A DNA stretch of 64,000 nucleotides, from assembly GCA_029204225.1 (NCBI GenBank), contig CM055110.1:80408-144407 (forward strand), written 5' to 3'. This document shows, piece by piece, positions 55,690 to 64,000 of this stretch. The stretch is from Diphasiastrum complanatum. Lineage: Eukaryota > Streptophyta > Lycopodiopsida > Lycopodiales > Lycopodiaceae. Both the position numbers and the translations under genes were made by a program. Under the pieces are notes generated by a model that saw only the letters and a program-made list of their open reading frames with translations, made no database searches and was not told the origin of the DNA. How positions within the stretch are numbered: the stretch's first letter is position 1; each line of letters opens with the position of its first letter.

Positions 55690-57480
55690 AATATTGCTAT
55701 GCTTTTCTACATTCTCTCTAACTTTCTTATTGTTTAATCTGGTAGTCTACTCTTTGTGGATTATTATTAGTCTAGCTATTCGAGACTAATATTTAGTCTT
55801 GTCGTTTGCGACTAATTCACGACTGACAATCAATCTACCTGTTTGCGACAAATTATCATTCTGATGTCTTCATGCTTAATGTTTGGCTACATAATCAGGT
55901 CAAACATGATTTCTATCACTAATGTTCTGTTAGAGTCAGATAGGCATCGTCATGCTTAGGGAAAGAGTGAGATAGCTCATTCCGCTTCCTCAACATTTCA
56001 AATAGCCAGATCGGCCATGTATCTGAGGCACAGATGTTTAAATAAGTCTGGGACATCTTGAGCACACTATACAAAGTGCGAGATATAGCTTCCAAGCTAC
56101 ATATCAAGAAGAAATTTTACTCCCTCAAGATGGCGAATGGTGATTCCCTGCAGAATCACATCAACCAATTCAAGAACCTGCTGAAGCAAATGGCCAATGT
56201 CGGATCTATCATAGATGATCAAGACGTAGTGATGAAACACTTACAAGCTTGCCAAGCTCATACGACGACTAGGTGATGATCATCACGACACATCCATAAT
56301 TGACTCTTTCAAGAGTCATTACCATGTTGTTGCAGGAAGACATGCAAAGGAGCAAAGCCTCAAGTTTCTCAGCTGATTCTCATGCCCTGTACACCAACAA
56401 GATCATGACTAAGTAGAAGAAGAAGAAAGGCCCGAAGCAAGCAAAGCAAGACCAGAAACCAGCACAACACAAGGAACAATCGAATTCGCAGACCAAGAAG
56501 AAGCTGTTCTACAGATACTGCAAGCAAAACAACCACAAAATTCAAGACTGCCAGATATTACAAGGTAAGAACAATAGCAAGGGGCAGTCAAATCAAGTGG
56601 CAAATGTAGATGCAGAAGCTCTTGATTCCGGTGCCACTCAGCACATGACCAGTCTCATGGGCTGTTTCGAGTCCTATACACCCTATAGTACCAATAAATA
56701 TGTTTACCTTGGTGACAATAGCACACAAGCTATTAAAGGTGAAGGTACTATAAGATTAAGCTTTGCAAATGATCAATCTAAGCTACTTTCTAAAATTCTG
56801 TATGTACCCAATTTATCTATGAATCTGCTCTGTGTAAGCAGAATCATAGATCTAGGACATAAACTAGAATTTGAATGTGATCAATGCAAAATAGTTGATA
56901 AGACAAGCAAGATCCTAGCACTCGCAAAGAGGCATGGATACTTGTATAGATTAAGTCATTGCTTTTCTGCCTCCAGTCAGGTGCTCAATACTTCTATTCA
57001 TGCAAATAAAAGTTTACTTTGGCATTATAGACTTGGTCACTTAAATCATGTTGTTGTACAACAAATGTTTAGACAATCTATTGTTCTTGATCTAGACTAT
57101 CCTAGAAATAAAGTCGAGTTACCTATCTGTCAAGACTGTCTAGTTGGTAAATAGATTATAAAACCATTTATATCAAGCCATCAATATAGTGCTAGAGGAT
57201 TGTTAGACATTGTACATTCATACATTTCTGACCCAATGAAAAATCATTTGCTGAAGGATGCAAAGTATTTTATAACTTTTATTGATGAATTTTCCAGAAG
57301 GACTATACTCCTACATCTGCATGTCTCCGTAATTAGATCGAATGTGATTTCTATCACTAATGGCATAGTCATATGTAGGAAAAGAGTGAGAGAGCTCATT
57401 TCGCTACACACGAACACTTTCCATTTGTGTTTGTTTCTTTCCTAGCTATTTTCGTTTCTCACACACACCCTCTTTTCCCA
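55690..57480 (+). mobile_element. Copia F remnant with partial LTRs
   Basis: A different copia lineage. Diverged direct repeats at 55,888-55,995 and 57,326-57,415 (both with GATTTCTATCACTAATG and AAAGAGTGAGA.AGCTCATT) look like LTR remains around the internal region 56,000-57,315. The right repeat begins inside integrase, so most of integrase, RT and RNase H is deleted. Confidence 0.7.
56035..57315 (+). pseudogene. Copia F gag-protease-integrase start
   Basis: Gag: LSTLYKVRDIASKLHIKKKF, NGDSLQNHINQFKNLLKQM, VMKHLQAC (56,058-56,276). Then come a basic linker, an incomplete zinc knuckle (FYRYCKQNNHKIQDC, first Cys replaced), protease with LDSGATQHM (56,619 area) and YVPNLSMNLLCVS, and pre-integrase WHYRLGHLNH, LPICQDCLVGK (57,154). 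Integrase begins (FISSHQYSARG, YFITFIDEFSRR) and is cut at about 57,315. Stops lie near 56,277 and at 57,152. Confidence 0.85.
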
Positions 57481-57489
57481 ACATGTGTC

Positions 57490-57780
57490 AACGTGGTGTT
57501 ATGAAAAACACTGATACTGTATGGTCTGCTTTATGCAACAAGCAGTTGATGGAAGATGCATGACTAAATTGTAAAACATAATATTATGCTATAGTTGTAC
57601 GTCATTTTCTAATACCAGAATATGATGAATGAAATGCGATCGATAATCAATTGCATGTGTACATGGTTGTTGAATCAAGATACTATACATAGTTAGGAAT
57701 TTTCCTTAGAAAAAGCAAAGAGGAATGTTATGGAAAAGGGAAAGAAGGGATCAAAACTTGGGTTATGAGGGCAACAACAA
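57490..57780 (+). repeat. Repeat family R, copy 4, left part
   Basis: Single unit with GATGCATGACTAAATTGTAAA and AATCAATTGCATGTGTACATGG, ending GGGCAACAACAATGAGAAT where the microsatellite begins. Same strand as the 20 kb copy. Confidence 0.7.
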
Positions 57781-57783
57781 TGA

Positions 57784-58012
<229 letters not shown>

Positions 58013-58024
58013 TATATATAGTAT

Positions 58025-58146
58025 TATAGTATATATAATTATCATTCTCTAAGAAAGAGAAGCAATGCTATTCATATGATTTGATGATACAAAACACAAA
58101 AGGATGGTTATGTGAAAAGGTACTAGTTATCAATTGATATTTTGGT
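58025..58146 (-). repeat. Chromovirus-like LTR fragment
   Basis: Same as 2,567-2,690 (TATCATTCTC, GAAGCAATGCTATTCATATG, GGATGGTTATGTGAAAAGG, TTGATATTTTGG). It joins directly to the inverted-repeat element. Confidence 0.65.
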
Positions 58147-59101
58147 TTTACTTTGACATTTAGTAACAACAAAGGCTCTGGTATTATTGTACTGGCGACA
58201 ATATAGTTGTTAATTACTATTTCATCCTAAATGCCATTCTATTTCATTCTAAATGACTTAAATTAATGGCAAATTAGAGAATGATTGTAAATTACAAAGT
58301 GTGTTGAGGCCTACTTTATGATAAATTATACATTTGATGTGCAATTTAGATTTTTGTATGTGATATAGAAGTTAAAATGAGCTAACTTTGTCCGATGATG
58401 TATTAAAATTGACATCGTAAAGGCAAATTCTATTGATTGGGGCCAAACTATTTCAAAGATGTAGATATGTAATGATGTAAACCTAGCCAAGTGACTGGTC
58501 ATGTTAATATCCATGTTATTTCTGAAGCAATGTCTACAAACCTCTATGCACTATAACTAGGTGAGATGTGTCATTTGATGTCATGTTAACAGCCATGTTA
58601 TTTTTGAAGCTGCATTTACAAACCGCACTGCAGTAGAACTAGCTAAGAGTGTGTCATTTGATGTATGAGTTTTACGAGAAGTAATCAATAGTTTGATCTA
58701 ACTGCTATGTAGACTTTCTTCTTATCTTTCTTCCAACACATGTTCAATATGTCAGTATTTTCATATTTGCTATTGATTACTATTAATTGAATTCTGATCT
58801 TGTAGGGCAAATATAACATTGTCCAAACAATTATGAAACCTAAGATACCTACTATAACTAAAAGGTATTTACGTCGATTAGACCGATGAAATGTAAAAAT
58901 TATTGAGGGTCTTTGAAATGTTCAATATTAGTGCTCTAAGATTCTTGGCTACAATTACCAAAGTAAAACATATACACTTTTAACTCTGAATTAGTATCAA
59001 TAATGTTTGTAACAACTATATTGTCGCCAGTACGATATTACCAAAATCTTTGATGTTACTAGATGTCAAAGTAAAACGAAAATATCTGTTGATAACTAGT
59101 A
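58121..59101. mobile_element. Inverted-repeat element, 981 bp
   Basis: The ends are inverted repeats of about 92 bp (58,121-58,212 and 59,010-59,101): left TACTAGTTATCAA, TTTTACTTTGACAT, TACTGGCGACAATATAGTTG; right is the reverse complement with scattered changes. The interior has no coding potential. It could be a MITE-like DNA element or two opposed LTR-fragment copies, because the outer 25 bp also match the chromovirus-like LTR. Confidence 0.6.
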
Positions 59102-59133
59102 CGTTTACAACAAAGTACCCCCAATGAACTTAT

Positions 59134-59887
59134 TATGAAGTTTTTAGCACACTACAGGATCTTTATGGGGTGTTGTGTTTGCACGAGAATGATCAAAGAA
59201 CAGTTTAGTTGAAAAATCCAAGGCAAGAGCACAATGGCATACCACAGACTGGAAAAACTCTTTACTATGATAGATAGTTATCAGAAATAATTCTAAGTGC
59301 TCATTATGGTGAAAAGAGCCTGCTCTCGGGTAGCGAGATAAAATGATAACCAAAAAACTCGGGTAGAGAATGAGCCCAAAACACCAAAATCTCAATATTC
59401 ACAATAGGGCAAAACAAGCCAAAGTTTTCCTACATCAATGAGGCTTGAGTTCCTACACTGGATTTGTATGGAATATCCACATCTTCCAGTTAACTCATAT
59501 ATCATAGATCCACATGTAAAACTGCATGCATGGATGTTGCATGGATTGCATGTCAGCTCCCTAAGCTACCTAGACATGTGTAGATTACGTAAACTGATTT
59601 GCATTGTTGCATGCACTGATTGCATGTCAGCTCCCTAACCTACCTAGACATGTGTAGATTATGTAAATTGATTTGCATGTTGCATGCATGCATTCTAACT
59701 AACATTGCGTGTCATCTAATATTTTGCATGACATCATAATTGAATCTACCTAACTCAAATTCAACCTATTATAGAAGGTTATCTACTCACTTCACATACC
59801 TTAATGTACAGTAAAATATTTACAAGAAATAAGGTGAGCATAGCCCCCAAAGTCAACACATGAAGATATGTTTTACGACTTTTCACA
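59134..59887 (-). repeat. 3' LTR of copia E
   Basis: About 754 bp; minus-strand start TGTGAAAAGTCG at 59,887, and end GCTAAAAACTTCATA at 59,134 with CA changed to TA. Contains an imperfect tandem duplication (59,535-59,612 and 59,613-59,690, GCATGTCAGCTCCCTAA and TAGACATGTGTAGATTA). Confidence 0.8.
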
Positions 59888-59902
59888 CTCCTTGAAATAT
59901 AT

Positions 59903-60430
59903 CTACCTATTCACCATAGACTTTGAGATTAAGCCAAGATTAGATCTCATCTTGGCAAATGCATTCTTGAGCAATGGCTTGGTGAGAAGATCTACAACAC
60001 AATTTGAAGATCCAACATGCTCCAATAAGATCTCTCTCCCAATTACTTTCTCTCTTACAAAGTGATGAGCTACCTCGATGTGTTTGCTCCTTGCATGGAA
60101 TACGAGATTGTTTGCAAGAGCATGAGCCGAAATGTTATCATTATTGATAATTGGAAGGTCTTCATCTCCATAACACTTTAGCTCCATAAGTAGCCTCTTG
60201 ATCCACAAAACTTCCTTAGTTATGATTGTAACAGCTTTGTACTCAGCTTCACAAAATGACAAGGATAGATTCCCTCCAATGAAAATGGTGTAATCACTTG
60301 TGGATATTCTATCCACTCTGTCTCTTGCAAAATACGAGTCTGAAAATGCAACAAAAGTTAGATCGCCTCCTTTATAGATCAATCCATAGTCTAAGATAGA
60401 AGATACATATCTCAAGATTCTCTTTGCCAA
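59903..60430 (-). pseudogene. Copia E RNase H
   Basis: 175-aa open frame: MAKRILRYVSSILDYGLIYK, GGDLTFVAFSDSYFARD (catalytic Asp in FSDS), TSDYTIFIGGNLSLSFCEAE (Glu in CEAEY), LPIINNDNISAHALANN (third Asp in NND) and the terminal SKHIEVAHHFVREKV, VVDLLTKPL blocks. This is a nearly complete copia RNase H; the usual SDADWA is altered to SDSYFA. The frame is open but the upstream RT is destroyed. Confidence 0.88.
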
Positions 60431-61260
60431 TTTCCAATGACATATCTTTGGATCCTACATGTATTGGCTTAATTTGTGCACACTAAAACTTAGATCAGGC
60501 CTAGTGACTCTTAATCAAATAAGAGAGCCAATACGACTCCTATAAAGAGTGAACTCCTTGAAGGATCTTTTATCCTCTTTTATAGGAACTTTTACAATTT
60601 GCTCCGTTGGAGTATCTATGCCTGTACAGTTTTCCATCTGAAATTTCTAAAGCATGGAAAGAGCATAACAACTTTGACTTATGAAAGCTTGACCTTTCCA
60701 AAAGTCAATTTATAGGCCTAAAATGTAGTGAAGAACTCCTAGCACGAATCCAGGTGGTTGCTCCATATAAATCTTCTCCTCAAGGTAGCCATTGAGGAAG
60801 GCATTAGAGATATCAAGTTGAAACATCCTCCAAATTGTGATAACATGCAAGAGAAATGAGAATTCTTATAGTTACCATTTTTGCAATATGTGCAAAAGTG
60901 TCTTCATAGTCAGGACCTTTGATTTGAGAGTGGCACAAAGTCTTGCTTTGAATTTGTTGATGGATACATCATTGTTGTACTTGGTTCTGAATACCCATTT
61001 GCATCCAATGACATGCATCTTGCTAGGTGGCTCCACAAGCTCCCATGTATTGTTCTACGTCAAGGCTTCAAACTCCCGGGTCATTGCTTCAACCTACTCC
61101 TTGGATTGAAGTGCTTCTTGGACATCTTTAGGCTCTTCATCTGATATGAAGAATGCATGATAGGAAGTTTCATCTTCCACTTGCCTTCCTTCTTCATTAT
61201 ATGTGAGCCTTCTTGGCTTGGATCTTTCTCTTGTGGATATACTAGGTGTAGGTGCTTAAA
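60431..61260 (-). pseudogene. Copia E reverse transcriptase, deleted
   Basis: The minus strand shows the RT start (EAMTREFEALT, NNTWELVEPPSKMHVIGCKW, VFRTKYNNDVSINKFKARLC) and the [20 protein letters not shown] block with the conserved DI.NAFL.G motif, MEQPPGFV. It then breaks off; the YVDD-box region is absent. Remaining fragments lead into RNase H. Frames shift repeatedly. Confidence 0.8.
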
Positions 61261-61318
61261 GTTGCTCCTCCTCAAAGACTCGGCCCCACCACATCTTGAA
61301 CAACATCAAGATTGATGA

Positions 61319-61867
61319 CTATAGATCCTGCATGAGATTAATTGATCTTTGCCTCATCCAAGTTAAACTTTTGATCTTCCTGGAAGTCACATTTCTACTT
61401 ACAACATTCTTGTTAGTAGAAGGAACATAAATTTTATATGCTTTCTTATAAGATGCATATCCAACAAAAATACCTTTAATAGCACTAGGATCATTCTTTT
61501 TACTAGTCTCTAAAGGAACATGCACATAGCATAAGCAGCCAAAGATCCTAAGATGATCTACCTTAGGCTTTTTCTTGTACAACATTTCAAATGGTGTTCT
61601 TCCTTCTATAGCAAGATTAGGATGCCTGTTACAAAGATTATTTGCACATGCAACTACTTCTCCCCAAACTTCTTTAGGCAGATTTGCTTCTAGCATGATA
61701 GCTTTTGCACATTCTCACAATGTTCTATTTTTTCTTTCAGCAACTACATTTTGTTGAGGAGTATAAGAACAAGAAAATGCTCCTTGTAATCCCTCTTGCC
61801 CACAATCGTTTTTAAACTTATTAGAGGTGTATTTACCTCCACCGTAAGGAAGACATCATAAACCATG
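61319..61867 (-). pseudogene. Copia E integrase, C-terminal part
   Basis: Minus strand: GGKYTSNKFKND, YTPQQNVVAERKNRTL (catalytic Glu region), then the open frame 61,696-61,319 with MLEANLPKEVWGEVVACANN, GRTPFEMLYKKKPK, FGCLCYVHVPL, KKAYKIYVPSTNKNVVSRN. The D-box region immediately before is missing or damaged next to the MITE. Confidence 0.85.
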
Positions 61868-62291
61868 CATTAGGAGAGTTTTGAGCTCCAAAAAGACCCT
61901 TTAAGAATTCGTGCAAGATGTAGATTATATTATTAAAATATTATAACACTAATACTTTTGACTTGCCATAACTTTCTAATCGTAGCTCAAAAGTATGTCA
62001 TGTAACATATCATTGGAAACCCTTTTGAGCGCTTTCCAATGCACCAAACTCTGCTAAATTCAGACTTACCACTAAAAAGTTATGCCAATTTTAGTGTGGA
62101 ATCAAAATGTGGACTCAAAAAGTTATGTTACATAGATTTCAAATTTGAGTGTTTTGATTGGTCCATGTGTAAAAAAAAATTGAGAGAAATGCCCTCTCCG
62201 CAGCGGGGATGACCATACAAATGCTGATCCCGTGGTGTCCCCCCGTGGGTCTTTATAAAGGATCTTTTTTGGATATAGAACTCCTCTAATG
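61868..62291. mobile_element. MITE, copy 2, inside integrase
   Basis: 424 bp, CATTAGGAGAG to CTCCTCTAATG, homologous to 9,670-10,033 except for an extra GC-richer segment (62,177-62,250; CGCAGCGGGGATGAC, CCCGTGGTGTCCCCCCGTGG). Flanks AAACCATG and GATTTAGAAG join to restore copia-like sequence, comparable to CACCATAGATTTAAAAG at 39,882. No duplicated target longer than about 3 bp is visible. Confidence 0.88.
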
Positions 62292-62745
62292 GATTTAGAA
62301 GATAGCATATAGATCCAAGAATATCTTGTGTAATCATCTATGAAAGAAACAAAACAATTTGCTCCTCCTTTGCTCTTAGTAGAAGAGAAATGAACATCAA
62401 AATGCCAAATGGTTGTTGAGTCTTGATGCTAGATCTTGGAAAAGGTCTTCTATGTGATTTTGCCAAAACACAAGCTTCATAGGGTCAAAGCTCCTTTGAC
62501 AGTGTCTTTGGTAGTCCAACAACTTTTCCTTCCTTGATCATAGACTGCATGGCTTTGAAATTGGGATGACCCAATATTTTATGCTGTATATCCTCTTGAT
62601 GAAGCTTGGTCTCATAAGCAACATCATAAATGTTAGCACTTTCCCTAGAATCTAGCTTGTACAACTTTCTAGCTCTAGCTCCTCTAATTATCACTTCATT
62701 CTCCGTTGAGATTATACACTTTTCAACATGAAATTTGACATCCAA
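62292..62745 (-). pseudogene. Copia E pre-integrase and integrase N-terminal part
   Basis: Minus strand: GARARKLYKLDSRESANIYD, then HKILGHPNFKAMQSMIKEGK (62,745-62,485), then integrase FDVHFSSTKSKGGANCFVSF, IDDYTRYSWIYMLSSKS, ending exactly at the MITE edge. One frameshift lies near 62,400. Confidence 0.82.
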
Positions 62746-63035
62746 CTACTATCAAACAATTGTCCTACACTTATGAGGTTCTTGGTTAGTTTAGGCACAT
62801 AAAGTACATCATGCAAACAAAAAGATCTTGATGATGATGCATGTAGTGGAATACTCCCTATTCCCTCAATTCTACACTCTACATCATCAGCAGTATAGAT
62901 TGATCTTTTTGCACTACATATGGCATGACACTTGTGAAATAATTTCTTGAACCTAGACATATGGGAACTCGCCCCACTATCTATCCACCATATTTCTTCA
63001 TTCTTGAAAGGAATGGATGAAAGACTAGACATCAT
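62712..63035 (-). pseudogene. Copia E protease
   Basis: Frame with WWIDSGASSHMSRF (active-site DSG), AKRSIYTADDVECRIEGIG, LHDVLYVPKLTKNLISVGQL. It overlaps the next frame at 62,745, a one-step frameshift. Confidence 0.88.
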
Positions 63036-63900
63036 TAAAGAATCGTCTCTTTCACTCTCATTACCCTCACACTCTTTCTCATTAGTAAGGTTAGCTTGCT
63101 TGGACTGGTTCTTCTTCTTGAAACAATTTGATGCATAGTGGCTCTTTTTGCCACAAAAGAAACATTTGATCTTTGTCAGCTTCTTCTCGCCACTAGATGT
63201 TGCAGCTTGTCAGGATTGATCCTCACCACCTTCTTTGGCTTTGTCCTTCTTGAAGTGTTGTTGACCTTTTCCCTTGCCTCTTGACTTCTCCTTGGTGAAA
63301 TGCGCTATGTCATCTGCACCATCCTTCAATGAAAGTTTGTTGATCCTCAACATCTTGTTCTCTTGTCAGCTTTCTTCAGCAATGAGATCTCCTTTGAAGA
63401 GTCTCCAAAGATGGAAGCTCCTCCCTAACAACATAAGTCTGCACAATATTGTCATACTCATCTCTTAGTCCATTAAGGACTACTTGAACAAGCTTAGTGT
63501 TCTTAAGAGCATCACCAATACCAGCTAACTCTTGATGAAGATATTAAACTCTCATTACATAATTGAAGCACTCTCATCTACTCTTTGATAGCTTAGAAAG
63601 ATATAATTTCTAAGTGTAAGCAATCTTGAAGTATTCTTAATTTCATAGATTGTTTTAGATGTGCCCCAAGCCTCCTTGGCATAGAGCATGTAATGATGTC
63701 CCTTTACATTTCATTTGTGACATTCATTTTTATAAAATGAAGAGCAATTCTAGTTCTCTTCTTGAATGGCTGCAATTTCATTAGGTGTTGCGGGTTCTTC
63801 TTCGGCTCCACTTAACAATGTCCATTACATCTTGTAAATAATGATTCCATCCTTATCTTCCACATTGCATAATTGGAGGATGTTAATATCCCACTATGCT
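63036..63900 (-). pseudogene. Copia E gag
   Basis: Fragmented gag homologous to copia D: knuckle CFFCGKKSHYASNC (about 63,165-63,124), a basic linker, the ENKMLRINKLSLKDGADD block, LVQVVLNGLRDEYDNIVQTY, and farther right FIKMNVTNEM and MDIV. Several stops and small indels. Beyond about 63,900 the sequence is copia D-like leader running off the window. Confidence 0.8.
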
Positions 63901-64000
63901 CCAGAAAATGTGAACCAGTCGAAGCAAGTTCTCTATGAGAAGTTCTAGTAATGACAAAGATGGAGATGAATATGTTGCTTGCAATCTCAACCTCAAATCT

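Larger units (their letters stand above)
59134..64000 (-). mobile_element. Copia element E, minus strand, runs off the window
   Basis: Same family as copia D. From right to left: leader (beyond about 63,900), gag, protease, integrase interrupted by a MITE, a deleted RT, RNase H, a purine-containing tract and the 3' LTR. The 5' LTR lies outside the window. All domains carry stops or frameshifts. Confidence 0.88.

Overview
The window looks like heterochromatic or intergenic DNA from a land plant with a large, AT-rich, transposon-packed genome. A gymnosperm or other large-genome lineage is plausible, but nothing in the sequence fixes the species. I found no convincing intact host gene. Almost everything recognisable is a Ty1/copia or Ty3/gypsy retrotransposon, a DNA transposon, or a fragment nested in another, most carrying stops or frameshifts.

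Layout. 0.7-2.5 kb: minus-strand copia remnant (LTR plus RNase H). 2.5-4.3 kb: minus-strand gypsy/chromovirus-like 3' remnant, with an inverted copy at 23.6-25.5 kb. 4.7-9.4 kb: two convergent, intron-containing, non-retroviral genes that I read as an unclassified DNA transposon. 9.67-10.03 kb: a MITE with a second copy at 61.9-62.3 kb. 10.5-12.4 kb: Ty3/gypsy protease/RT remnant. 12.5-14.8 and 19.4-19.7 kb: a second copia remnant of the first family, split by a complete non-autonomous copia element (14,779-19,350, matching LTRs, 5-bp target duplication). 19.7-22.9 kb: repeat family R, then a minus-strand Tat/Athila-like gypsy gag and LTR. 26.3-27.6 kb: R again. 27.6-29.1 kb: plus-strand copia remnant. 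29.1-33.5 kb: minus-strand copia B, lacking RT. 34.9-37.2 kb: Tat-like LTR, gag start and a palindrome-rich array. 38.1-38.6 kb: a small spliced gene fragment. 38.6-44.5 kb: copia C, in which a 1,497-bp gag-protease-integrase block is tandemly repeated. 44.5-52.5 kb: a second Tat-like copy interrupted by a CACTA (En/Spm) transposon that also encodes a SET-like domain. 53.2-57.5 kb: truncated copia D and F. 57.5-59.1 kb: R, a (TA)n microsatellite and an inverted-repeat element. 59.1 kb to the end: minus-strand copia E, same family as D, with a MITE inside its integrase.

How it fits together. Nesting gives relative ages: copia A is younger than the copia it entered, the MITE is younger than copia E, and the CACTA-like insert is younger than the Tat element. 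Several elements (A, B, C) have lost reverse transcriptase but kept gag, so they would depend on enzymes supplied in trans. Most worth a second look are the convergent gene pair at 4.7-9.4 kb, the SET-like domain in the CACTA transposon, the copia C array, and the gag-only copia A with an unrecognised segment replacing its integrase core.
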